Assembly: GCA_950295325.1 (NCBI GenBank) | Contig: OX485809.1 | Coordinates: 622,001-682,000, forward strand | DNA from: Polytrichum commune | Lineage: Eukaryota; Streptophyta; Polytrichopsida; Polytrichales; Polytrichaceae | Length of the DNA stretch: 60,000 nucleotides | Reading direction: 5' to 3' | Part shown: piece by piece, positions 37,776-49,720 of the stretch | Layout: each line of letters begins with the position of its first letter | How positions within the stretch are numbered: position 1 is the first letter of the stretch | Made by a program: the position numbers and the translations under genes | The notes under the pieces: generated by a model | Seen by the model: the letters and a program-made list of their open reading frames with translations, nothing else | Told to the model about the DNA's origin: nothing | Database searches by the model: none

Positions 37776-38351
37776 ATTTATTTTCTATAAAAGAAGGGCA
37801 TATATATTCATAGAATTTATGGAAGAAAATCTAATGAAAAGCAACTGATGAAAAGAGGGCATTTGTGTATGGAATTTGCGGATTCAAAACAAAAATCTCA
37901 TGTCATGCATGCACACATGAATTTTGTATGGAGTTGTATTGTATGATTCATAGGGAGCATGGTGGCCATGGCCATCTGCAATGTTTGAGAAAGAAAGGAA
38001 GGCCAGTGACCATATTGCAACAATTTCTAGAAACATGTGGCATGGGAAGGGAGCTCTAGATTTATCTAGAGTTATGTTTGAGCCACGTCTTCCCTTTTTT
38101 TTAATTTAAATGTAATTTTGAAATTTATTCAAACTTATTTTCACGTCAAGCCTTCACGGCGTATTCTCTTTTTACTTTTTACTCCAATATGTTATGACTT
38201 TTCATCCATAAATTCCATGCAAAATAACACTCCTTTCGTTGTTTACTTTGCTTGAAAATTAAAGTATATAAATTTTTGTATGGATTCATATTGTACCACA
38301 CATATGTGCATGGTGTGAGATTTTTCTTTGACAACACTCTAGATCTAGAAT
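37776..38351. other. No supported gene
   Basis: AT-rich sequence between the MULE-like element and the LINE. No repeat or gene recognised. Confidence 0.4.
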
Positions 38352-38363
38352 TTCTTTTTTGTT

Positions 38364-40977
38364 ATATAGTTTGTGCTGGCAGCGTCTGAAATCACACCCT
38401 GCAACCATGTTGGTAGTGCTTACGCTTACCGATTGGACTAATATCATATTAAGAGATGGAACGCCGCACCGCAGCCTCCTCCACGCAGCGGAGAGTCCAC
38501 AAGAAAGCAACCTCAAGCAAGACAACGCAGCAGCAGACATCCGAAGAATACCCGGACCTCAACAACATCACTACCACAAGACAGACAGACCACAGCCACT
38601 GCAAGTACTCAACAGAACCTCGGGCGCCACCAAACACACCTCACGCATCAGCGGATCAAACTCAACCCAAGCGGCAGACACAACGACAAGAAACAGTGGC
38701 GGCCAGGGATTTATCTAAAGCCAACACCAGCAGTCAACAACAGAAAGGCCCCCGCAAACACCACCCAGGCGCTTTATTCATAGTATTCACAGTGTTGTAC
38801 ACACTATACACATGCTGCCCCGTAGCATCAATACCACCCCATGACCTAAACCCTACCGAACAGGTCACCCTCTCCTCACCGAAACAACGACCGCGAGCTC
38901 CACTCGATCTTCGCCTCCACCCTCCTCCAGATCCTCCTCAGTGCCCTCCTTCGCACATCCTCCTCAACAGATGCACCAACAATCCAACTCCACCTGGGAC
39001 ACACCCCCTGCCAAGGCCGCCGCTGCTGCACACCGCCAACGAACCGACATGGAGGCACCAACATCCCCGAGAACGCTCCCCACCGCCGCAACCATACTCG
39101 CACCACCAACACCAAGGACAACCTAAGATCAGATTCGATCAAACTAAGGTATCTCCAAACCCTAAATACTCTTCTTGCAAGACAAACTCATACGCAACTC
39201 ACACCAAAAAGCTTCCACACAACACACATACAATCACATACTCCTCGCTATCCCATACAAAACACATCACACAAAGAAAACACACAGCACAACAAGAAAG
39301 AAAACATACCTGATATCAATCGCTCCCGGTTCGCTCTCCACCCGATCGCCCCCCAAGCAGTCATCCACCACCAGATAATACCAAAACTTGGGACCACCCA
39401 CCAAACCCCACACAATCGGCCATCCACCCAACTACACCCTCAACCCAGTACCACCACAACACACACGAACACCCACACAAAACAAAATATACATTACAAC
39501 GCTCAGAACACCCCTGATTACGCATCCACCCACCATCCCACTCACCACCGAGCATGCCAGAGAAATATCTCATCGCCAGCACAACCTGCCGAAACCCCAC
39601 AGCAAATACATTTTGCCACACCCCAAAAAACGACCTTCAACAGACAACAACACACCCACAATACCAATCTACCGTCACCCCAACAATTTCGCCGCCCAAA
39701 GCACACATACCCAGCTCACACATACCACAGCCCACAACCCGCCGCAAGCCAGCAAACAAAAATCACATGCGGCCAGCAAGAAATCCTAACTACAAACACA
39801 ACCCAACAAAACACCCATCTGCAAACCCACATTAGCAAGCAAACATACATACTTAAACCCCCCACCACCAACTCGTTCAACAATCATCTCTCACAACACT
39901 CACACACCCCCCAATGCAATCTCCACTCTTCACCACACCTCTCACCTCCCCACTCTGCTATCACCCTCCTCATTCCTCTCCAACACCCCTCCAATCAATC
40001 CCTTCTCACACACCTCACCCACCGCACTCTTCACTCTCAAGCACACAGCAACCCCCCTCGACTCCACAGACCTCCGCTCCTACCTCACTCCGAAAACAAC
40101 TACGATCCCACCGTTCGACAGGCGCCACGGAAACACACAAGCAGCACCAGATCAGCTCCTCCGGACCCTGCCAAGACACAGACGGCAACAAACCATCGAC
40201 ACAGACGCAGCCAAGATATGACTTCAAAGAACGGTACCCGCCCTCCACCAACACCGGCACATTCAGACAGTCCAGCCCGCACCCAAGGTCTGCACCAGCG
40301 AGAACCTGCCACAGCCACAACCAGCCACATCAGTTCAAGTCACATTCACCGCAGCAACAACCAAAAACACCACAAAATCAAGGTAGGCCTCACACACTCC
40401 ACACACCTCTCCATTTACGCACCAATTACTCAACCTCCTACCGTCCAATCAATCAACTCTAACGACAATGCCTATGAACCTCCCCACAGTTCTACATCTT
40501 CCCCCCTCACCCCCTCCTCCTCCTCCTCCTACTCACAAACACAGCGCTACACCACCTCTCCTCCCTTCCACCACACTTCTCCCCTACTCTCACACACTCT
40601 GCGACCCATCCCCCCCCCTCCTCCGCACTGCTCCCCTCAAAACCCACACAGACCATAAACCCTCCTCCTCCTCACACAACTCTCACACACGCACTGCATT
40701 GTCTCTAACAGGTACACACAGCAATCGACACAGCCTTCCCCACCGAGCATACAACTGCCGCACCCGAATCCAGAGCAAGAAAACAAGCGCCGACACCCAA
40801 CAGCCACCACACACGACTCTTCGCCAAACATCCGACCCCCAAGACATCCCCGTGCCCAACAGAATTCACAACTCCCGGCGTTGGCACACACAACGAGCAA
40901 CAAATCAGAGACAACATCGCGACTCCAGCTCCTGACACCCAGACGACACAGCGACCCAGAGCCAACAACGAGACTCA
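38364..40977 (+). other. LINE 5' leader, C/A-rich
   Basis: About 2.6 kb with very high C and low G and T. Stop codons are scarce in all + frames, so several long overlapping frames exist (38456-39313, 39388-39789, 39914-40462, 40218-40658, 40468-40935). Their products are Pro/Thr/His/Ser-rich and low in complexity, and they overlap in different frames, which argues for a non-coding leader. A coding extension of ORF1 cannot be excluded. Confidence 0.6.
38384..38445 (-). other. tRNA-like A/B-box motif near the LINE 5' end
   Basis: On the minus strand, TAGTCCAATCGGTAAGCG (from 38440 down to 38423) resembles a tRNA D-arm/A box. About 25 bases on, GGTGTGATTTC (38399 down to 38389) is a weak B box. 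It does not fold as a proper tRNA and could be chance or a SINE relic. Confidence 0.3.
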
Positions 40978-43149
40978 GTGGCACCACCAGCCCACCAACG
41001 GTCTTATTCTGCCCAACGGTCACCCAAGTCACGCCACCCGGACAACATGGCGCAACCCATACATCCATTGTCATCCACCCTCAATGACCAGTACACCGAA
41101 TTCCGACAACAAGTCATAGCTCAGCCGCCGACTTCGCACAAGCCACAACCTTCCCATCACTCCGCGTTCCCACTCGAATTTGGAGCCGATGAAGACCTTG
41201 ACATGGATGCCCAACTCGAAAACGTATCCCCCGAGCGAGGTGGTAGCTCCCTTCAAGTATCACTAGGAGGGGACTCCATACAAGGGGCCCAAGCAACACC
41301 ATGGAAGTCCGTCCCAATTAGAGAAAGCACACCACCAACAATACCATACCGTAATTCCCGATTACATGATGCCTCGGAAAGTCAAAACACCAAGAGAAGA
41401 AAAGCGGCGGACTACACCGCCACATCCACAGCCACCATCCCAAGTAAGTCCACACCATCCTCCACACATACAAGACCCAAAAGGCTAACCACCCTTGGCA
41501 TTGACATGGTAGGACAAATGTGGTTGGGATTTCACATGCAAGAAGCACTATCATTACAAAGAGGAAAGAAGGAGTTAAAAGAGAAGCGCACGGACGAAGA
41601 TTTCAACGCCACCGGGACACCCCCCAACGAAATTCAAGAATTTCGATCGCTTAGACGAGCATTCCCAAGGACGAAGCAATTTCTCTACCCCTCCGAACGC
41701 CCGGACGCGGTACCCGGTCAACACTTACATTTCACCCAAATACCCATGTACGAGAAAATCTCTCAAGACACGGGCCTCACCGAAGGATTTCATGTCACTA
41801 TAAGGTTTGATGGCGAATACAAGAAGCTCAGTCGACACGAAGTCAAGACCGCATGCATGGAGCGGCTCCGGCTCATGAGCATCCCACTAGGCTCCACCTA
41901 CTCCAACCCGATTGACATAGGCATCAACACGGTCACTAGGAATTGGGCCGGATTCATTAAAATCCACCTACAACACCCAAAGAGAGATGGATTAGCTCTT
42001 CTTCGTGGAGAACGCGCTTTTGTAATGGCAATGGGAGACGGAGAACGAGTCATCGGAAAAGTGGAGAAAGGCTTCGAACTCATCACGAAGGCCAAAAACA
42101 TGCGGCTCCATCTCAAAGGCGCCATCCTCCGAGGTAGCACGGCTATTGACATACTCCGCACCCTCATGAACGAAGCCTACTACGAAGGCCGAGAGGTAGA
42201 AATACTATCGCTCACTAAAACGGATGTGGAGAGAGACTTCGCCTTCATCACCCTTACAACGGAGGAAGCACGGGATGACATCCTTAGCAACGGACTAACC
42301 TACCACTCCAAAAGGTTAAAGGTAAGCATTACTAGAGATAAAGACATAGGCAACCTATCGGAGCTTAGAATAAGCACCACTCTTGTAGCTAACAACTTAC
42401 CTCAACGTGAATCACAATCAACCATCACCAAGGCTCTCAAGAGGCTTTTCGGAGAGGAAAACATCTCCGGCATCACATACGGCTACAACTCCAACCAAGA
42501 GGATGATCGACAAGCCGGGTGGTGCCACATTCAATGTCTCAATGCGGCGGTCTACACCGAATGGCTACGGAAGTCTACCTACATCCTAGGGAGGCGCGTG
42601 GACTTCATCCCCCACAAAGGGAGCATCGACAGGAACGCACCCAACCAAATGGCTATACGACTAGCACACGCTCCCGTTCGTGAAGTCATTGCACAAAAAG
42701 CCCAAGCTATGAGCAACACCACCGCCGCCTCCCCCCTTGTCTCGGAGAAATTCTTCACCAAGACCATTAAGGAGTTGGTCGAAACGGTTGATGGTAAGCT
42801 CACCTCTCTTACCCATCAAATTAACCTCAACACGGATACGAAAATTGAAGCCTCTACGGACACCCTCAAGACCCACGCCACGAACATCCACAACATCATG
42901 AGTGCCATGGCGATGGAATTTCAACACTCCAACAACCGCATACACAACATAATGCAAACACTTGCCGCCACCTCACCGGAGGCCCCCCACGCCAACATAG
43001 CACGACTCCCACATGCACCTAGCTCATCCATGGTCAACACTCATGCGGGAGAGCCCAACACACACCTAGCACCACCGGGATTCTCGGGCGCTCACTACCG
43101 GAGCCCCTCACCAAGCCTCCACAAAGATCACCAACATCCTCATGAATAG
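40978..43149 (+). CDS. LINE ORF1, RRM-like nucleic-acid-binding protein
   Basis: An intact 723-codon frame. ORF1 proteins of LINEs coat the element RNA and help bring it to the nucleus. Residues 1-160 are Pro/Ser/Thr/Gln-rich and look disordered, with a basic NTKRRKAA stretch near 136. Residues about 260-420 and 425-460 hold alternating strand-helix patterns (GFHVTIRFDGEYKKL, ERDFAFITLTTEEARD) that look like RRM folds. Another such unit at about 475-550 includes TTLVANNLPQ and GWCHIQCLNAAVYTEWL. Residues about 600-670 are helical and may be a coiled coil for multimerisation. The tail is Pro/His-rich. A second start, Met-24 at 41047, is equally plausible. The stop overlaps the ORF2 start (ATGAATAG at 43142-43149), suggesting coupled translation. 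The RRM assignment is by pattern only. Confidence 0.75.
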   Translation: MAPPAHQRSYSAQRSPKSRHPDNMAQPIHPLSSTLNDQYTEFRQQVIAQPPTSHKPQPSHHSAFPLEFGADEDLDMDAQLENVSPERGGSSLQVSLGGDSIQGAQATPWKSVPIRESTPPTIPYRNSRLHDASESQNTKRRKAADYTATSTATIPSKSTPSSTHTRPKRLTTLGIDMVGQMWLGFHMQEALSLQRGKKELKEKRTDEDFNATGTPPNEIQEFRSLRRAFPRTKQFLYPSERPDAVPGQHLHFTQIPMYEKISQDTGLTEGFHVTIRFDGEYKKLSRHEVKTACMERLRLMSIPLGSTYSNPIDIGINTVTRNWAGFIKIHLQHPKRDGLALLRGERAFVMAMGDGERVIGKVEKGFELITKAKNMRLHLKGAILRGSTAIDILRTLMNEAYYEGREVEILSLTKTDVERDFAFITLTTEEARDDILSNGLTYHSKRLKVSITRDKDIGNLSELRISTTLVANNLPQRESQSTITKALKRLFGEENISGITYGYNSNQEDDRQAGWCHIQCLNAAVYTEWLRKSTYILGRRVDFIPHKGSIDRNAPNQMAIRLAHAPVREVIAQKAQAMSNTTAASPLVSEKFFTKTIKELVETVDGKLTSLTHQINLNTDTKIEASTDTLKTHATNIHNIMSAMAMEFQHSNNRIHNIMQTLAATSPEAPHANIARLPHAPSSSMVNTHAGEPNTHLAPPGFSGAHYRSPSPSLHKDHQHPHE

Positions 43150-44099
43150 CAAGGCATTAGCATATGTATGGACGTATAGCATACAAATAATATGTAGCCT
43201 CTACTTATTTATAAATAAAGTGGCCCCTACTTCTTACACCTCATCTTCCCCAAAATATACATGTACCACACAAAGAAACCATAACACCCACATCCCAAGA
43301 AAAATAAAGAAATCAAACAATCATCCCCACCACAAATACAAACACACGCCTACTCACCCCCCAACATATAAACTCCACCACACCTACACCACAACTATAC
43401 TCATCCTTCTCACCATCACCCTCAAAGCACACATCACCTTTGACAATCCTTCAATAGCACACGAAATAAAAATAGCCCAAATATGTCAAACCCACCAACC
43501 ACTCCACACACACCAACCTAATCACAAATCCACAATCACCTCCTCACATCACAACAACTCACATAACACACAACACTCCACCCATTACATGCCCCAAACA
43601 AAGACATCTACCTTACACACGCCACCCATCCAACCTACCTTACACATAAGCAACATCCTCTACATTACACATATACACTTAAGAACTCCTAAAGCCAAGA
43701 TCGTAAAATACTATATATGGAATAATACCACACTCATAACTCTTAGTGGAGACATTGAAACCAATCATGGCCCTATGCCTGACCTCCTAAAAACACACCC
43801 CATTGACCACAAAAGAAGACAAACGACATATTTCATACCAAGTACAATCAAATTCCAACCCGAATACCAACAACTAGCCAAAACATTCCAACCATTTTTT
43901 CAAGACACGCACCCACTACATACACAAACAATACTTTCGTTCCCATACCTACTCCAATACATACAAACACGCACAAATCACCCCCCCCCCACGAATCATT
44001 TACGCACTCATTGTAACGATTAGCCCGTCACTGGAAATATGTAACACATACCTACAATTACCACCACCTCAAGATTGGACATCCCAACTACTAGAAACC
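43142..44099 (+). pseudogene. ORF2 N-terminal region with 2A-like motif
   Basis: It starts with ATG at 43142, overlapping the ORF1 stop by 8 bases. The first ~40 residues include a hydrophobic stretch (YSIQIICSLYLFI); another lies near residue 80 (TILILLTITL). The middle is His/Thr/Pro-rich. At 43748-43774 the frame reads GDIETNHGP preceded by LITLS, matching the 2A pattern (L-S-G-D-[VI]-E-x-N-P-G-P) except His for the first Pro. In some APE-type LINEs a 2A peptide upstream of the endonuclease makes ribosomes skip a bond, releasing the N-terminal part. After the C10 run the frame resumes as IIYALIVTISPSLEICNTYL before the endonuclease. The function of this region is otherwise unknown to me. 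Confidence 0.6.
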
Positions 44100-45335
44100 A
44101 TGACAACACTAACAAACCCCCCAGAAAGACACATAAACACCCCGCACCCATACACACAATTTCGCAACGTCTATAAAGACATAATCACACCACCTAACAC
44201 CATACACAAAAAACTATATGACCACATACATCTAAACTCCGACACACTTAATATTCAAAACATGAGTGAAGCATTCCCATATATACCAAAACAATTACTA
44301 ATAGAGGCATTAAGATATAACGAACCCATAAACGAATACACTCACCCTAACCCCCCGCCGACACAAAACTTACCTCCATCGATTTTACCACTCCCGCTAA
44401 CAAGCCAAGAATCATATGCTATAACATGGAACGCCTCCTCCCTTAACACCGCCATGCCATGTCTACAAGACTTAATTACTAATCCCCTAAAACCACCCTC
44501 AATTATCACCATACAAGAAACTAAGTTATCCGCCACTAAATCCACAACCTATATCCAAAGATTATTCCCACAATATAAACTCTTCTTTAATAACACACAT
44601 AACATCACAAGGGTCACACGCCAAAGGATGACCTATAGAGGCTATAGAGGTGGACTACTACTACTAATTCACAAAACACATGCATTTCCAGGGAACCTAG
44701 CCAAAATTCCTACACCTACAAATATATCCCCATTCCTCCAAATCACACGCATAGTAAACCAACCTTTGCAGCCTTGGCTTCTAATTAACTTATATATGCC
44801 ATCACATGAGGAAGACATCCCCCTCATCCCCACCATACAAAATACTATAACTAATCAAATAAACCTCCACCCTAATCATACATACATATTATGTGGAGAC
44901 TTTAATAGAGACATCGCCTTAATTGGTAGGCAAAACGACCAACAAACCACACCACCCCAAACGGAGGACCATCTTTGGCGAACATTTACAACCGGCCTTG
45001 ACTTATCATATGTCCCAATGAATACAAAATTTTCAAGACAAAGAGGAAACAACTACACACAAAATAGCTTAATTGACGGCTTTTTCATCAAAACACCCAA
45101 CAATAACCTATACACCTCAACTACCAACCAAAATATTAATTTAAACTCCGACCACCTACCCATACATCTACAAATCCCCCCAAACACACTCATTGCCAAA
45201 ATTCCAACTACAATCTCCGAGCCACCTCCTAGAATACTCAATCCAATACCAAAGGAAAAACTTGAAGAATTCCACACAAATTTTTTTGAAACATTCAAGC
45301 CAAATAGAAGAGCTCACCCAACTCCTACAAAATAA
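44100..45335 (+). pseudogene. ORF2 segment: APE/EEP endonuclease
   Basis: This frame contains the complete signature of the apurinic-like endonuclease that nicks target DNA to prime reverse transcription: AITWNASSLN (N of motif I), IQETKLSA (catalytic Glu), LLINLYMPSH, YILCGDFNRD (Asp/Asn pair), SLIDGFF and LNSDHLPIHL (final Asp-His). The segment from SYAITWN to HLQIPP is about 255 residues, normal for the family. The annotated ATG at 44100 is only the first Met after the upstream frameshift; the reading enters from the N-terminal region. It leaves this frame at the T7 run, 45281-45287, into the RT frame. No active-site residue looks lost. Confidence 0.9.
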
Positions 45336-48101
45336 TCAATTAACAAGTGAACAATGGCAACTAGCTTGTACCTCATTTACCACACTCACCGACCACATCA
45401 CCACCACCGTTCTAGAAACATGTACCGCACCACCGATACCCAATCTACCATCTCATATAGCCAAACAAGGCGGATACCTTCCAAAGAAATCCCAAAAATA
45501 TTGGAAACTAAACCTATCTACCTACCACCTCATCCGCAAGGTAATCTACATCGTAAAAAACAATCCAAATTGGCGTAATCATCCTATTATCACCCAAGAA
45601 ATAATAAACCACACCCACACTACTATCCCCCCACCGCCCGACCCTACTCTAGAATATGAATCATGGATAGTAACATTAGCTACAATAGCAAAAGAAGCTA
45701 AAAACAAAGCCCGAAAAATTACGACGGACTATACTAACACTCAAATAAAAAAAACCATATCTAAATATCAACAACTTTATGACAAGAGCCCCAAGAAGAT
45801 AAATAGAAAAGTCTTCAAAAGCACCGACACTCCCCCACTAGATTGTCTTATAGATAGATACAACAATATCCTTACCAACCCAAAAGATATAGCACAAGAA
45901 ATACATGCCCAACAATCAATTAGTAATAGACCTACTGTTCCAACATGCTACTATCAACCAGATCACCCACAACAATGTATATGCGGAGTTAGACAATACC
46001 CGTGGCATGACTTGAACGGATATACCATTGAAAAGCGTGGAGACGCAGCAATTCCCCTCCACACATACCTAGACCAAGAAACATACGACATATGCCTCAA
46101 AAACTTGGCCAACGGAAAAATCCCCGGACCCGATAAAATTCCAAATGTCATTTTGAAAAACATGCCACCTAAGTTCCACAAACTACTTTTATTATTCTTT
46201 ATCCATTGTTATAAACAAAAATAAATTCCCGAGTCTTGGAAAACAAGCCTTACAATACTCTTATACATAAAAGGAAATCCCCACCACCTTACCAACCACA
46301 GACCAATCGCCCTCGCTAACACAATATATAAATTATTCACTAGTACACTTACAAGTATCCTTTCCGCATACGGAGAAAAACACCAAATCCTACATGATAG
46401 TCAAGAGGGCTTCTGTACCGAAAGGTGCACCGCAAGACAACTTCAAACTATCATTGCCGCATTAGAAGATGCACGCCTAACCAATCAAGATATTTACATC
46501 CTATACATAGACTTTAAAAATGCCTTTGGATCTATCGACCACGCTAGACTCCTTGCCATAATGAAAGACCTAGGCTATCCACAAGATGCGGTGGCCTTAA
46601 TAGGTAATATCTATTCACAATCCACCACTACATTTACCGGAGAACACTTTGGAGAGACACAACCGATACCTATACAAAGAGGGACTATACAAGGAGACAC
46701 ATTAAGTCCGTATATTTTTATCATTTTTCTTGAGCCACTTCTTAGGTGGCTACAACGGGGAAATAACGGATACACCTTCAATACCTCAAATACGAAACTA
46801 AGCTCCGCCGCCTACGCCGATGACCTCGCGGCCATATCCAACAACTTAAAATCCCTCCAACTCCAATTAAATAAATTCGACAAATATTGCGAATGGGCGG
46901 GAATGGACCTTGGCATTCCTAAATGTGCCGTCACCGGATGCCCAAACAAAACAAAACTAAATTCCCAAGCCTTCAAAACACAATTAGCAAACGCCAATAT
47001 AAATTTCAAGGATCAAGCCATCCCTATCCTAAGCCAACATGAACCATACGTCTACCTAGGAATCAACTTAGTCCCATCACTACAATGGAAAATACAAACA
47101 CACATAACAACAACTAAACTTATCATACAATGTAAGCTACTAACTACATGCCCAGCCACCATTAAACAAAAAATACAAATGGTTGACACAGTCATAAGAG
47201 CCGGCATAGCCTATAGCTTTTACGCAGTCCCATATTCGCTCCCCACCATAAAGAAGCTAGATAAAAGAATAACGGCCCTATACAAAACCATATGTGGCCT
47301 CCCAAAATGCATGTCAAATGCCGTCACACAACTTCCCCACAACATGTTTGGCACAGAAGCATTTTCACTAAAAAATGCATACATTACATGCATCGGAGAA
47401 CAACTCATTAACGCCCTCAATGATAAAGGGAGACTTGGAAAAATATACAACGGACTAACACAATACATACTTACCAAACATGGAGGATCACTAAATCTAC
47501 CACGCATATCCCAACATGATTGTATAAGATCACCAATTACAAGAACGTTGTACCTACTCAAAGCAACTAGCGGCGTTCATTTAAAAAGCACACTTGCAAA
47601 ATTCCCCCTCCTTCCCACACCACTTGAAACACAATGGATGAGACAAACACAAAATATACCAACATTAACCCCCACAACTTCTCTAAAACACCTACATAAA
47701 CTCATACTACACAACATAACCGAACTCAAACACATAACACACCCCAATTGCACACACTTAATGACCAACGACGAATTCAAATACTATTATGTCACACCCA
47801 CTAAAACAATCAAAGCCGCCTTAAACCAAGCACGGATCCTCTTTTGCGAAACGCCATGTCACAACCAATGCCCAAATAATTGCCCAACACACATCTTACC
47901 AAACACACTAAAAAATGCATACATAATACAAAACCACCACATAGATGCAAGAACAAGAAACCACAACGAACACCCCCCACCATCTCCACCGCCCCCAACA
48001 CCCGCATTTCCAAAGCCACCACCGCACATCCCCAAAAACCATACACAATTCCCAATCCACTCCATAATAAATGACCGCCCCCACACCTACAAAGATAAAA
48101 A
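45281..48101 (+). pseudogene. ORF2 segment: reverse transcriptase
   Basis: RT copies the element RNA into DNA at the nicked target. Visible blocks, in order: a linker of about 260 residues; GKIPGPDKIPNVILKNMP; TAA at 46222; IPESWKTSLTILLYIKGN; NHRPIALANTIYKLF; DSQEGF; ILYIDFKNAFGSIDHARL with the first catalytic Asp at 46510; QRGTIQGDTLSPYIF; AAYADDLAAI with the YADD box at 46813-46824; and a thumb region with YLGINLVPS. The QRGTIQGDTLSPYIFIIFLE wording differs from plant L1 (which has RQGDPLSPFLF-like text), arguing against the L1 clade. Without the TAA the frame is continuous. The domain is full length, and the Asp and Asp-Asp catalytic residues are intact. Confidence 0.92.
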
Positions 48102-49200
48102 CAAAATTACGAAGAAATATACATCCTACTACTAACCCAATACTATAATCACAAACAAAACCAACACTTTACCTACATTTTAAAATCCAATTTCGACGAA
48201 CCGCAAACAAGAGACACAAGACACATCCCCCCCCCCCCACACATCATACCCCTATGCCACATTCATATTAATGAATGTAACCCGGATCATGACATTGCTT
48301 GCACACAAACCACCATCCAAAGCCAACACGGTGTATCACATATTTATGATGATGATGGACGACACTTAATTACCATCCCAGAGAAGAGATTACAATGGCT
48401 ATGGGAACAATACCAAAACACACTACACCAACCACATAACTTAGAACCCCCTATACAATCATTTGAAAAGGAAGTTGCATGGTTATACCAACGATACAAA
48501 TATAGAATGCCCAAAAACGACCCCCTCAAACTTGCCCAATACACATTACCCAATGCCATCCTCGAGCACATTATTGATTCATTCCAAATTACACACTCAC
48601 ACTTCTCATCTCCAGTAACATGCTCCACCTCACTAAGACAATTCTCCTCTCCATTTCCTAGAGATAAAGTATTCGGGTCAATAGGGACCGCATTCCAACA
48701 TAAATGGACAAGGAATGGGTATGCCCATCCTCACACAGAAATTGACACTCAATAAGCCCTACATTGGGCTAGATTTGCTGCCAAAAACAACCCAAACACA
48801 ATAACAATACTCATAACAACCGACCCAACTTGGTACCAGAACCTTCATCCCCATGAAGGTCCTTTTCCGGACTCGCACGTCATCACACACTTCAAAGCAG
48901 ATACCATTACATATGACAAACCTACAATACCCCCGGAATTACAAATTGAACCCCGAACAGAAAGCTGTGACATTAGAATCCTATGCATACACCACAAAAA
49001 TACGCCCATTAACCCTACAGGATATATCGATCACATACACAATATCGGCACATCTTTACATATACCCAGTATATTTACCACAACCGCGCCTCCCACTCCA
49101 ACAAACACACCAGTAAACCATAGTAAGAAATGGTCTCAACTTACAAACCCACCCTTTTCGCCCCCGACCCAACCTAACAATATCCCACCAATCACAAACC
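48099..49200 (+). pseudogene. ORF2 segment: PCIF1/N6A-methyltransferase-like region
   Basis: Between RT and RNase H lie about 360 residues in a single frame broken only by TAA at 48753-48755. The text HFSSPVTCS, then FSSPFPRDKVFGSIGTAF and W..NGYAHPH, then, after the stop, ALHWARFAA, NTITILITTDPTWYQNL and CDIRILCIHHKN, follows the order of PCIF1-type and related N6-adenine methyltransferase folds (F-x-SP..., FG..AF..W, the NPPF catalytic loop, ..A..A, a core strand, D-x-x-I-L). In place of NPPF/NPPY the sequence has AHPH, so catalysis is doubtful. This is my recognition from memory of the family and has not been tested. The alternative is a lineage-specific LINE domain of unknown role. Confidence 0.45.
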
Positions 49201-49720
49201 ACGACATATGCCTAACCCCCAAATACCCACCACAATTTTGCTACTATACCGATGGGTCATTTATTCCACCCAAAGCACTAACTGCCGAAAATTGGAGACA
49301 TGAAAAAGCAGGATACGGCATATACAACGCTTTCAAAAACCTTAAAATTGCAGAAAGATTACCAGGACTCCAAAATATACTACGAGCCGAAATAATGGCT
49401 GTCTATCATACTCTATGCCTCCTCACCACTACATACCGAAATGAACCTGCACATATTTTTACAGACTGTCTTAATGTTTTATACCTCCTAAACACACAAA
49501 TGAAACACCCAACCCTACACAATAGTCACCCAGACAAGAAGATACTTGAAGCCATAATCAAAATGTTACAATCCCGAACACAAATCACTACACTACACAA
49601 AGTCAAAGCCCATATGAATATAAGCGGTAACGAACAAGCGGACAAGTTAGCCAAAATGGGATGTGAACTAGAACATAGAGACGCCTTAGCCACACATGAA
49701 CATGCACACCCCACACCATA
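49201..49720 (+). pseudogene. ORF2 segment: RNase H
   Basis: The domain removes the RNA strand after first-strand synthesis. It shows CYYTDGSF (first Asp, 49251), LRAEIMAVYHTL (Glu), HIFTDCLNVLYLL (second Asp) and KVKAHMNISGNEQADKLAK (His and final Asp). This is the complete D-E-D-H-D set of type-I RNase H, in a domain of about 150 residues. It is uninterrupted and lies in the same frame as the segments before and after it. Confidence 0.92.

Noticed and set aside
38456-40935. Several long + frames (up to 285 codons) before LINE ORF1
   Set aside because: They overlap in different frames, are low-complexity Pro/Thr/His/Ser text, and exist because the C/A bias removes stop codons. No domain is seen, so I treat the region as leader.
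45281-48135. Assignment of the RT to the plant L1 clade
   Set aside because: The QRGTIQGDTLSPYIF block, a C-terminal RLE signature and the 2A-like leader are not L1 features.
46222-48755. Reassigned TAA codon (glutamine) in the LINE
   Set aside because: Only two internal TAA codons occur in ~2,500 codons, CAA is used freely, and ORF1, the ORF2 end and other frames stop normally.
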